Shown: positions 46,987 to 56,862 of the stretch, one piece after another
Layout: every line of letters starts with the position of its first letter
How positions within the stretch are numbered: position 1 is the stretch's first letter
NCBI GenBank assembly: GCA_964019055.1
Contig: OZ025214.1
Span: 10,801,101 to 10,865,100 of the forward strand
Direction: 5' to 3'
DNA length: 64,000 nt
Source: Anthopleura xanthogrammica
Taxonomy: Eukaryota > Cnidaria > Anthozoa > Actiniaria > Actiniidae
The notes under the pieces: generated by a model
What the model was told of the DNA's origin: nothing
Databases searched by the model: none
What the model saw: only the letters and a program-made list of their open reading frames with translations
Position numbers and translations under genes: made by a program

Positions 46987-47299
46987 GGAGAGTTAATGGT
47001 TGGGGAACGACAGGATGTTTCTTCTTTTTGCGTGTGTTTTTCTTTTCTTTTTTCTTTTTCTTTCTTTCTTTCTTTCTTTTCTTTTCCTCCTTTTTTGTTT
47101 TGTTTTGATGAATTTTAGTTAATTTAAACCGGGACATCGAGCCAGTGTCCAACAGACAGTACTAGTGAGTAGTGTGAGCAGTACTACAGCAATATAAATA
47201 TCTTTTGTTCAAATTCTAAAGATGTTCAAATTCCGAACAATCTTTGATCTCACCTATTATTTTTAAAACGCACGAAGTCGAAAATAGTGATAGAGTAAA

Positions 47300-47431
47300 A
47301 AGGTCTACTAAGATCAAACGTCGAAATTCACATGAGCCAAAACTAATGACATAAAAGAAGTCCGCCTTATTATCTATGGTTTTCAATGCGTACGGCTCAT
47401 GTGAAGTTCGACGTTTGACGCGACCTAGCTT
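47300..47431. repeat. foldback MITE-like repeat
   Basis: TCAAACGTCGAAATTCACAT followed by GAGCC (47314-47338) is mirrored at 47394-47418 with one or two mismatches. The inverted match continues weakly outward (AGGTCTACTAAG / CGACCTAGCTTAG). Confidence 0.7.
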
Positions 47432-48549
47432 AGTCTTAAAATCTAAAATTCGAAAGCAAGGTTATAATGGATTAGGTAAAAAAAGTATTTTGGAAAAAGT
47501 GTCGTATATGAGAAAATTCTTAGGGTGTTTAATTTAGAGCCAACTAAATGTGCCAACAACCTGTAAGAAATTTGAATCCCTTGGTACAATAACTTAATCA
47601 AATAATCCTCAACTCTCCTAACCTTATTTATAATTCAAGGTCTACTTTCCTCCTTCGTTCTTTATTATGTAAATTGATATATTTATTGTTGCGTGTGTTA
47701 GCTCATCAAAATGTAAATCACAATGTTAGTATCTAACTAGAAAACCTAACGGTTCATTTAGATACTAAACATTTCAAAATTATAACTATATTTTTGCTTA
47801 AAAAAAACCTTAAATATTTGTAATGATCAAAAATACAGCAAAAAATATAAATTGTTATAGAAATGTGAAATAAAAAGTATTGTGTCGTATTTTTCGTGTG
47901 GTGCCTTTTGGGTATCTCTGGCTGAGAGGTTCGCTCCTCGCAAAACTAGAAATTAAAGTTTGTTTTCAAAACTCACGCTCGGCCAGATAAGCCACAGGTA
48001 GCCGCCATCTTCTTTTAAACTTTCCGAGTAAATTTACTGGATTACGTCACAACCACCCCGCGTGATCGTGACACTCGGCATGTCACGCTTCACAGAACAC
48101 TTCAAAGGAGGATTTATTTTTTGTACTAAAATCGATTGATTTAGAATTATTTTTACAATAGGTCAATATTTAATTAAATATAATGTTACCGCTTTTGATG
48201 AAAGTGTGGTTAAAATGAGTTGGATTCATTTGTCAACACTGGCTGAAAAGGTCGAAAAGCAAAAATCAAAACAATCGTCTGTGATTCACGTGAACCGGAT
48301 TGTAGAATTCGATTCGATCCAAACAGCAAACCAACTAGACGGAATAAAATAAAGTTAAGATAGCGAGCAAACTGAATTTCTAAAATATGATACCATTTAC
48401 TGTGTCAAGACAACAATCTAATAACTAATGAATTTTTCATTAGAAGTAGAAGAGTGGACTTTCACGGAATTTTCAACTAGTTCTATCTTAAACAAAATTT
48501 AACGTTACTTGAAAATTTATAGCGTTAAAAAATGCCTTATAAATTTCAA
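47432..48549. other. no gene seen; AT-rich intergenic
   Basis: No coding signal or clear repeat structure is visible. Confidence 0.4.
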
Positions 48550-48627
48550 TAACCCTACCAGGAATCGAACCCAAACCCGAACCCTACTAATAAATTTCTC
48601 TAACCACTAAGCCAAAGGGTGAATTCG
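48550..48627 (-). repeat. tRNA-like sequence, probably a SINE head or tRNA pseudogene
   Basis: The minus strand reads GCGAATTCACCC, then an A-box-like TTGGCTTAGTGGTTAGAG and a B-box-like GGGTTCGATTCCTGG. The anticodon arm does not fold convincingly. It shares the CGAATTCACC lead-in with the tRNA-like sequence at 10828-10901, which argues for a common tRNA-derived repeat rather than two independent tRNA pseudogenes. Confidence 0.5.
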
Positions 48628-48802
48628 CTGAATTTTTGAAAGTTTTATATGAAAGAACCGTTAACACGTTCATTGTATGACTTGTTTTGTTTAGTAAACA
48701 ACTCGATATCAACATTAAATTGCTGTTGTTAAGTGGAAATTAATTTGGAAACCTCAATAAATAGGAAATCTGGTATACACCTCGGTTGAGGTATATATAC
48801 TA

Positions 48803-48958
48803 GTTATACAATGGTTTCGAGTGGCATACCGTGGAATATCCCACGAGTCACTTGTAGTTTCTAGTGTACACGCGAGCCTTTAGGCGAGTTTGTATACAAA
48901 GAAAATACAAGTGACGAGTGGGATATCCACGGTATGCTTCGAGAAACCATTGTATAAC
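48803..48958. repeat. foldback MITE-like repeat
   Basis: GTTATACAATGGTTTCGAG at the left is mirrored at the right by CTTCGAGAAACCATTGTATAAC. Inner arms are GCATACCGTGGAATATCCCA and its near-inverse, and CACTTGTA/TACAAGTG. Confidence 0.8.
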
Positions 48959-48964
48959 CATTTA

Positions 48965-49098
48965 ATCCCACACCATAGAAAATACAAATACGTAGATTCA
49001 ACGCGCAGTGTATGATGGGAAGGAAGAGTGAAATACCGACGAATATACAACGGCTTTCCTGCTTTCTGATTGGCTGTATTTTCGATGGTGTGGGATAA
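48965..49098. repeat. second, adjacent inverted repeat
   Basis: ATCCCACACCATAGAAAATA followed by CAA at the left is mirrored by TGTATTTTCGATGGTGTGGGAT at the right. It starts seven bases after the preceding foldback. Confidence 0.75.
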
Positions 49099-49821
49099 AA
49101 CCTTATATACTAATCAAGTGCGGTAAGAACGAATTTGATCGATCAAAAAGGCGAAAAAAGAAAAAAAAAAAGACGAGCAAGCACAGTTCAAAGGGAATCG
49201 CACGAACTTTAATACAATAGTATCAATAGCCTTTCCGAGAATCTCAGTTTCAAACATTTTCGGGAGGGGGGGGGCATACCCCTAGCGCACTAGCGTCTCC
49301 CGCTTTTTGCGCTCGTTAGTCCCCCTCTAATCAAAATTATGCTTCGATCCCTGATAATGCAAGACTGGAAGCATCAGAAAATATAGAGTAGCACACGTAC
49401 ACAATTCAGACTTAAGTATTCAATTTCCAATAGTGAAACCGTACTTAGCTATTATCTTTTTCAGTAGTTTAGAAAAAACCTTGTTAAACGTTAATTTACG
49501 AATGAGGAATTATATTATCGCCAGCCCTGGGATTTTAAAGACTTTCAATTTCCAATTAAAGGCTTTAAATTTTACCCAAAAGCCGTCCTTGATGGACAAA
49601 TCAGTAAAGTTTTCCCTCTGCATAAGTATATGATTAATAATATTCATCATTCCATACTAGGTTTTAAAATTATGATCGTAAAAGATCATGGTGTTCAAAG
49701 AAATAACTTGCAATGGTTGCGGAGACATAAAATATAAATATAATGCAACTTAAATTCCTACAACTCCCTATCCATTATCTAGTGGTCCGTCCCTTATCTC
49801 TACATATATTCAAAAAGTTTG
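49099..49821. other. no gene seen
   Basis: AT-rich with a short poly-G run (near 49262-49274). The 66-codon frame at 49433 has no motif. Confidence 0.4.
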
Positions 49822-49924
49822 GAATTCGGAATCCTCCAAATCGAATCCAGAATCCTGCCCTTGGAATCCAGAATCCAGCCCCTGGAATCCGGAATCCAGC
49901 CCATGGAGTTCGGACTCCAGCCCT
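49822..49924 (+). repeat. 21-bp minisatellite, about five copies
   Basis: Units of the type GAATCCAGAATCCAGCCCCTG start at 49822, 49843, 49864, 49885 and 49906. Because 21 is divisible by three, frames stay open and produce artefactual GIRNPAP-type repeats. Confidence 0.9.
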
Positions 49925-50070
49925 TCGAATGAGTGAGCAGTGAGTGAACAGCCGTTCATAGTGAGGGAACAAGAAAATCTGGGACCGATACCAATGACGG
50001 CTGCGTAAGAGACTACAAAGATCCACATTGATCCAAGACACTGATATCATATTGTTTTATGACATGCCAT

Positions 50071-50076
50071 TTTATT
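50071..50076 (-). terminator. poly(A) signal of the toxin-like gene
   Basis: AATAAA on the minus strand about 80 bases after the stop codon at 50156-50158. It is the nearest canonical signal downstream. Confidence 0.55.
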
Positions 50077-50155
50077 TTCATGTTCACTCAAGGCGTTACC
50101 GTTGCTTTGATTTCATAATTATTAATTCAATATGATTGTATTGCTATTAGCCTGA

Positions 50156-50328
50156 TCAATCTTGTGGGAAACAGCATATATTCCCTAATCCAACCTTACA
50201 GGAGGATTTGTATCCATGTCCCTCCGGACAAGAACCTCTCCAATACCACCAGTCACCATAAGGAGCTTTATCGTATCTTCCACAGTAACACGCATGAGCC
50301 CTGGCTTTGACTCGGACTCCTTTTGAGC
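50156..50328 (-). CDS. BDS/APETx-like peptide toxin gene, exon 2 (short propeptide and mature peptide)
   Basis: 57 codons including a TGA stop. The acceptor is the second AG of TTTTAGAG, which gives the phase-1 junction needed by the exon at 53249-53318. After a basic stretch ending Lys-Ala-Arg (probable propeptide cleavage), the mature part has six cysteines spaced C-x-C-x17-C-x9-C-x7-C-C. CYCG sits at the start, a W-W-Y-W cluster in the long loop, a C-P after it, a G-Y before the fourth Cys, and F-P-x-D at the end. This is the pattern of the sea anemone BDS/APETx group (defensin-4 fold, channel-acting peptides secreted by nematocytes or gland cells). The loop between Cys2 and Cys3 looks longer than in the members I remember. 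The channel target cannot be predicted from sequence. A decayed copy is unlikely because all Cys and both splice sites are intact. Confidence 0.8.
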
Positions 50329-53248
50329 CTCTAAAATCCAGAAAATTGAAAGTATTCCAATTAAAATACTGTTACATATGATAGAGTAAAGAAAAAGTAT
50401 GAAAATAGTGGGGAACAGTGCGAATATCGATTGTCAATATTCTGCCAATTTAGACATTTTAATGGCTTCTTGTGGAATTGGTTTTTCGCTGCCGTCAATC
50501 AAAAGTAATCAGTCGATACCTTTGTGTTTTTGACTGGTGGCAGTGAAAAATGAAATTCTAAAATGATTCTCGCAACTCCCAACTTCTGAGTTCGCAGAAT
50601 ATTGAGAATCGCAGTATTTTAAATACAATTTTTTATTGTAATTCCTGCCAAAAATATCCTGATTTTTTTTTATTGATAAATATTATTGGACAAGAATTAT
50701 CAAAATTAATTGTTAATTGAAACGGAGGCATTTTTTGGATAACAAACTAGTCTCCTAGGTCTTGCAGCCATTGCAACAATTGCGAAAAAAAGACGCCTTT
50801 TTGATTAAAACAAGACGCTGGTGGTAGCGTGCACTGGGTTACCTGGACCGGGTGGGACTAGGGGCAGGGGGAGGGGGAGGGTCTCAGGGTGCCCTTTACC
50901 CACCCTTTGTGGAAAAAGAGTGATCAATTATAAAATAAGCTGACTGTAATTTGGTTTTTAATATTTCTGATGTATCGTACTGTCGAGGCCCTCGTTTTCT
51001 TTTTTCGTCGTTTTTCAAAAGACAGTGAGAGACTGCTTACTATAAATGTACAGTGAAAGCCATTTTGGAAAAAAAAGTTAAATCAAAAGCTAAATCATCG
51101 AAAATACCCATTTTGGTGAAGTCCAACTTCCTTATCCTTCCGATTCCAGTCCGAGTTTTATCATACGTTATTAAGTCGCAGACAGAAAGTCGGAAAAGCG
51201 AGCTGACGGAGACACATTTGCTTGAGGTCAGCATTATTTGTTTAGATGAATCCTTCGTAAGACGAACGGTAAGACGAGCAAATAATTGCTCAAAACTACC
51301 CTCAGAATTGCGTTACATTTTATAATTTTCTATTTTCGTATATATTTGTAAATCAATCGACAGTTCGTAAATGTTTCACGAGTGAGCCGTGAGTTGAATG
51401 ACTTTATAAGAGATCGATCTGAGGGTCAAAATGCATGTGTTCCATTTAACAATATTAGTCATTACTCTTCAGTTCTTAATATCAAAACGAAAGACCCAAT
51501 AAACTTCGTTGTACCTCATGTTTATTTGTAGTAGTCTTGTTGAGTCAAACCATTAATTATAGCATCCGAGAATCGGGTCGGTAAAACTCAAATGAATCAG
51601 GACATCCGATCGGTTTGATTTAGCTTGGAGCGCGTAGAAAGTCTTTAACACAATACTTAAATATTGACCATGGCTAGCTTTTTCCTTTTGTACTGATACT
51701 ACAGATAATATTGCTTTAAATAGCTGAGTCAAAGCACGAGTAGTTAATCAAAGTTAGCCATTTGCCGTGAGCAATGAAAATTCTTAAGAATTCCTGGTTC
51801 GATTAGAATTATCCTTGTTTACGAATAAATTAAAAATTATGACTCGGCTCACTCTTTTATTACAGCAGTCAACGAAATAGAACATGCGTAGACATTAATT
51901 TATGTCACGTGATAAGCTAGCTCCGCCCTCTCTTAATCACTTAACAACGTAGTGACATTGATTGACAGTTGGCACATGCTAATTGATCGGACTATAGACA
52001 GGAACCCTGTATCAGATGCCCGCTAAGGCTTCTTGGGTAAAGTTCCGGAGACCCCTGGGTACTATTGCGCAACTTTGCCATTTTGTCGCGAAGGAATCAG
52101 AAAAAAAAAACGAAGGTATTTTATGACTGGTTTACCACAGGTAAACCAGTAAAAAAAAGGAAATACGAACTAGCGTTATTTAGGACTTCCGATTTGCCAC
52201 AAATGTAATAAAATTAACCTAAAAATTGGAACTTTCAAAGTTACATTTAGTCAAGCAGGAGAGAACCAACAAGCAACTCTAAGTACTCACATACGACATG
52301 GGGCCCGGCGGGACTCAAACCCGGGACGAATTCACCTTTGAGGCGATAGGCTTTCACGTGGTGACGTAGTGTTACGGTCACCAAAAAGTTCGGACATTGT
52401 TGTTGAATAGCCATAGGATCGTACTAACTTTTCTACAATTTATCTACTTGTTTTGTTTATTCTGTTCTCTAAATCTTAGCAAAACTTCTTTAAAAAAAAA
52501 GTATTTAGATAGTTTCGCTAAAATTTTGAGAACAGAATAAACAAATCAAGTCAATAAATTGTAGAAAAGTTAGTACGATCCTATGGCAATTCAACAACAA
52601 TGTCCGAACTTTTTGGTGACCGTAACACTACGTCACCACGTGAAAGCCTATCGCCTTAAACGTGAATTATCGATTCCACTTATTACGCTTGATACTCTAC
52701 TATTGGAATCCTTTTCGTAGTTCCTTTTGTTGGGCATTAAATCATTATTTGATTATAATTGCCGGGTTTCAATCAGCTGATAAAAGTCTTTGATCTCATT
52801 ATTTGCTCCGAATGGTGGTCAAACACTGACCACCATGTGCTGTCAGCCAGAAAGAATTCTATTGAAAACTTGTGATTCAGCTGATGAACATTCCACAAGA
52901 GACAGGAAATGACGTCAAATGAAACCCAGCAATTAGCACCATAATCTTGCAACTCCCAAAGGAGTTTAAGCGTTTGCATAAGAAAATTAATGATACAAGG
53001 ATAAATATTATTTTTTTTCAAATGACTGACATATATGTAATCCTTGTTAATTGACCTTTCAGAAATTGTATACTTTGTTAGGATTTCATTGAATATAAAG
53101 CGCGCTACGCGAACTAAAAGCAAACTAATAATTTGTATTAACTGATACCTTAAGCAAAATACATGATACCTCAAGCATAAACTTGAGCTGTATCTGTCGT
53201 TATAAACGAAAATAAATACAAAAACTGATACTAAGATATCAATCTAAC
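50329..53248 (-). other. intron of the toxin-like gene
   Basis: 2.9 kb between donor GTTAGA (53248 downward) and acceptor TAGAG (50329 upward), phase 1. It contains the large foldback element at 52322-52672 and a small perfect hairpin (ACTGGTTTACC-ACA-GGTAAACCAGT, 52125-52149). ORFs at 51053-51325 and 52773-53174 have no family motif. Confidence 0.6.
52322..52672. mobile_element. large near-perfect foldback element, about 350 bp
   Basis: The arms of about 165 bp begin GAATTCACCTTTGAGGCGAT and run through TTTCACGTGGTGACGTAGTG, TTACGGTCACCAAAAAGTTC and GGACATTGTTGTTGAAT. The right arm repeats these in inverse order with scattered mismatches that increase toward the centre (about 52500). No ORF is present. 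It is a MITE or Foldback-type element inside the toxin gene intron. Target-site duplication is uncertain. Confidence 0.85.
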
Positions 53249-53318
53249 CTTCTCCGTTTGTAAAGAAAGCCAAAGCCATGCAAATTGCCAACATCATCAG
53301 GACTCTTGTGTTTGCCAT
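53249..53318 (-). CDS. BDS/APETx-like peptide toxin gene, exon 1 (signal peptide)
   Basis: ATG at 53318 plus 22 codons and one base to a donor GTTAGA in phase 1. It encodes a short basic N-terminus followed by a hydrophobic core rich in Met, Leu and Ala and ending in polar residues, i.e. a signal peptide. With exon 2 the precursor is about 80 residues, the normal size for this toxin group. It is preceded by an in-frame stop and by an acceptor-like TTTTACAG and a 5' UTR. Confidence 0.75.
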
Positions 53319-53452
53319 TCTTTAAGATATTTTTTTCACTGCGGAGTCAAAAACTGTAAAAGTTGATTGAAGAAATTTCTAATTTTTTAAAACAAAACCA
53401 AACAAGGTTTGAAATGTTTGGAACAGCATAAGGAGTCATTCGACTGCCCTAC

Positions 53453-53505
53453 CTTGACTTTAGTTCTGTTATCTCTGTCAGTATTCTTCAAGCTCTAGTT
53501 CTTGA
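53453..53505 (-). other. putative 5' UTR exon of the toxin-like gene
   Basis: On the minus strand, about 30 bases after a TATA-like box, comes a purine-rich leader ending TCAAG|GTAGGG (donor at 53452). A TTTTACAG acceptor at about 53364 would join it to the ATG-containing exon. A 5' UTR intron is common in anemone toxin genes. The 5' end is an estimate from the TATA spacing. Confidence 0.45.
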
Positions 53506-53531
53506 ATGAATTAAAGAATTCAACATCCCTG

Positions 53532-53539
53532 TATTTATG
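53532..53539 (-). promoter_or_regulatory. TATA-like box of the toxin-like gene
   Basis: CATAAATA on the minus strand, about 215 bases upstream of the ATG and about 80 bases before the putative 5' UTR donor. Confidence 0.5.
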
Positions 53540-55287
53540 CGAGCTCATTTCAAGGGTGTCTTCTTATTCCCAATTATTCAATGACTATTAACGATTCTTA
53601 TTCTAAAACCTAAGAATAAAAGATAATTTTAAAAGCTTGATTGTAATATTTAGACTGCTTTTTGTGTGATGAAACAATATCTATAATTAACCAATTAAAG
53701 TGTTTCTTGTTACGTATTATATATATAGTGATATACGATACAATTTTCAGTTTCAACTGCGCTTTTAAATTTTTCTTTATCCAAGCTTTTAGATTTTAGC
53801 GTCCATCTTTAGGGTGTTCAAATTATCATCACGTTGCACGTGGAAATGTAGAGACTAAAATAGAAAAGGCAAATTCAATGTTGGACTATGGAACAAATTG
53901 AATACTTTGGTTCGGATTATTACGAATAATCAAGATGGAAATTTTAATTTAAAATTAAACTTTAAAAAGTGTTTAATGATAAGTTCTTTGAAAGAAGACT
54001 AGATCTAGAGTTCTACGTGTTAGCAGCATTGGTACGATATATGCCAAGGTCATGTTACCGCGAAGTACACGTTTTTCCCATTACGATCACTTTCGACCAA
54101 ACAAATTAAAAGAACTGTGAAATGCTGGGATATTTTAATATTCGTTTGTCAAGGATCATAGATTGCTAGTATGATAGCACAGATAACGTTTATTATCCTA
54201 TTGAACCGAAATGTATGATTTTGAAGTGTATTACATGTTCAATTACGTAACGAGGATAGCTCAAGGACGGCGGAGCACATTTTAAAAGGTGTGTGTTAGT
54301 GTGTGATTGTTTCTTCGTTTTCCTTCTATGAAACTCAAACTAAGAGATAAAAATATTTCAAAAGTTATCCGTCGTATCACGTCATTCTTACAGGAAATCT
54401 TCTTACGTTACGCGAAATCTACTAACGTTACACGAAATCTACTGACGTTAAACAAAATATACTTACGTGATACTAAATCTAATCGAAATCTATTGATTGA
54501 TGGATTGATTGATTTCTATTTGTTATTTTGTATTTATATATGAATTATTACAAGTTTTCGTGTTATTAGGACATTTCCCATCTCCAAACGAAAAAATAAA
54601 TAAAAAAAAATGAATTGACGAAATTCCACTCGTTTTTGCCAAGGGCAATTTAACAATATAGCAGAAATATGTAGTTGAGGAATTGCAATATCAGATAACC
54701 TACTCTTATCTCATGTTAATGTTAATTCTTTGTACATTTATCCACTTTATTTATTGTGCGGTATATTTTTCACTGACAATAGGACCCATATGTCATTATC
54801 AAACATTGTTCTTCGTTAAAAAGGCAAAAATAAATCAAAAGGAGTGCTTGTAAGAAAAAGAGTTTGGAAATGACGAGTTGAGGGCAAGACGTTACTGCAT
54901 GCACTCTGCAAAATCTGAGAAAGTCATCTTCATTTTAAATTTGTAAGCCGGTATGTATTTGACATTATGTAGAGATCAAATTTTCAATTCTCCCCAAAGT
55001 TGCGATTAATGTTTATTTTTGTAAAAAAAAAAATTGAAAACTCTGAAACACTTGGTAAACTTAAATTTGAGAATATTCTCCTTCCGGGAGTGATTGCTTT
55101 AGTATTCACTTAATGACCAGATAATGGGCTAAAATCTAAACTAAAATAATACATGCATTTATTTTTTAAGAATCAAAAAGAAGTGTCTTATTTTATATAT
55201 TCTATTTTTTTTCAAATTTATCTTAATCCAAGGCAGAGAATCAGAAATAGGATACTTGTTATTTTCTACTCAGTACCCACGCTCCAA
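53540..55287. other. no gene seen; intergenic
   Basis: AT-rich. The 54307-54543 frame has an imperfect ACGTTA-type direct repeat (54390-54470; 'TTACGCGAAATCTACTAACG' variants) but no family motif. Confidence 0.4.
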
Positions 55288-55440
55288 AGTTGGATCCCCT
55301 GTGATTTGGGCAATAATATTTATGTGTGCAGCAATCATGGCAAACAAAGAATGTTTCTTGTAGCAGCACAGTGTGACCCTTAAAGGTATTACGAGGGTTC
55401 TGCTTAACACTGACGGCAACCCCACTGTTATCAAATTGTT
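55288..55440 (+). pseudogene. relic of a third beta-helix receptor-like gene (start of exon 2)
   Basis: Aligns base by base, with many substitutions and small gaps, to the first 130 or so bases of exon 2 of genes A and B. GATTTGGGCAATAATATTTA corresponds to their ATTTGGACAGTGTGGTTTA. CATGGCAAACAAAGAATGTT corresponds to CACGGCCAAACAAAGAGTGATT. CTTGTAGCAGCACAGTGTGA corresponds to CTTGTGGCAGCAAGGTACAA. AACACTGACGGCAAC near 55410 may match the later TACATTGACGGTGAC. Stops and frameshifts disrupt it and the homology fades after about 55440. No signal-peptide exon was found nearby. Confidence 0.65.
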
Positions 55441-55633
55441 TTTTTACGTCGGTTGGGTTTATCAGGTCTCTATTTTTTTCCTATTGATATTATTAAACAA
55501 AGGCATTTCAAAGGGCGCAAAAGAAGCCACTGAATTATTTAAGCTTCTAGAAAATTTGGATTTTGTATACATACTAATGAACCTTTGAATCGTAATAGTT
55601 TTTCACTTGTTAAGCGGTTACTGCAGCTTCAAC

Positions 55634-55678
55634 ATGTCGTACATCAAACAAGTTTGGTATCTTATGCTTTGCATCCAG
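55634..55678 (+). CDS. LamG-domain gene, putative exon 1 (signal peptide)
   Basis: 15 codons from ATG to a donor GTAGGT in phase 0, beginning MSYIKQVWYLMLCIQ, a hydrophobic leader. It is joined by phase to the 28-bp exon at 56155. Supported only by splice consensus, phase and the signal-like composition. Confidence 0.5.
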
Positions 55679-56154
55679 GTAGGTTTCACGATCGTATGAT
55701 GACTTTTTTTCGTCAACCATTAATAGAAATAGTATTAAGTCCAAACTGAAAGTCGAAGACGAATGTTTCTTAATAAAATATTATATTCTTCTTAGTAATG
55801 GATTTGAAACTAATCGCCGAAATAATCTTTGAATATAAGAAGCAAGAATAGAATATCTTGAAGTTCATCTATCGTTCATTTATTCAAGACTTGAAACCAT
55901 TAAACAAAAAGCATTCAATGGTCGATGCAATGAAGTATTGGGATGCAATCTAATTAAGATTATATATTTTTTCATATTATAATGAAAGATCTCGAAGTGT
56001 ACGATAGCTTTAATGTGAGAGGTAATTGAAGTCAGTTTTTTTAACAAACTGATAAAACATATTATTGACAGTCAAAATACAGTTCACCTTTCATCGCCCA
56101 ATACGTCTGATGTACTCATTTTTATAACAATTTAATCTTGTATATTTTTTACAG

Positions 56155-56182
56155 GTACTTTTGGAGCGGGCTCAATCTGATG
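56155..56182 (+). CDS. LamG-domain gene, putative exon 2 (28 bp)
   Basis: A micro-exon between TTTTTTACAG and GTAAGA, phase 0 in and phase 1 out. It reads VLLERAQSD, extending the hydrophobic leader and providing a plausible signal cleavage region. The outgoing phase matches the exon at 63256 (G|AT). Confidence 0.5.
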
Positions 56183-56608
56183 GTAAGAATAGTGTGCTCA
56201 AAACAGTTTAAATGTGTTGATATACTTTAGTGAATTACATATTTTCAATATCCTGAAACAAATTAACCTTTGCTTATCAAAGTCAGGGCATGGCAAACTC
56301 ACAGATATAATTGGAATATGACTTATTAGGCTTTGTAGAGGGAGAAAAACAGGAGAAGCCGGGGAAAACACACGAATCGTGAGATTCCGTTATGATAACT
56401 ACAGTCGAAGTGGTTGCAATGGATTTAATTTTGTTACAATAAAATATAGTCCCTTCAGTACATTATCGACAAGTATATTTCATATTTCTCATAAACTTAT
56501 CAATCGCACACCTTGTCACGAAGTTATATAATGCTTTGTTATTTTGAGTGTGAGAGTGTGTTAGTGCGTGAGCCCGTGAGTTTGTGAGTCCCTTGAGGAG
56601 AGCATATG

Positions 56609-56788
56609 TGTAATAAACTCGTCAAAGACTTGAATATTTAATGTACATTTATTGAACAACTTCATTACTTTTATATACATCACAATTCTCTTGGGTATTG
56701 CATAACAGCACGACGATTACATAACTCTTATTGTATTTATACTCGGACGAACACGAACTAATGAGTTCCTTTATTGCTGAACATAGCA
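56609..56788 (-). repeat. 3' LTR
   Basis: In element orientation it starts TGCTATGTTCAGC and ends TTATTACA. It is followed by ATATG, one copy of the target-site duplication. Confidence 0.9.
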
Positions 56789-56813
56789 ATTTCTCCTTTT
56801 CCTCTTTTTTTTT
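56789..56813 (-). other. polypurine tract
   Basis: On the element strand, an A-run followed by AGAGGAAAAGGAGAAAT lies directly against the 3' LTR. It is the expected plus-strand primer site for reverse transcription. Confidence 0.8.
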
Positions 56814-56862
56814 ATGATTGTTTTCTTTTTCTCTATATTATAACAAAGAATGAATGTCTCTT

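Noticed and set aside
49743..50050. Overlapping ORFs with GIRNPAP or GFWIPGA repeats
   Set aside because: Translations of a 21-bp minisatellite.
51053..51325. 90-codon ORF inside the toxin gene intron
   Set aside because: No family motif, and an equally long antisense frame overlaps it.
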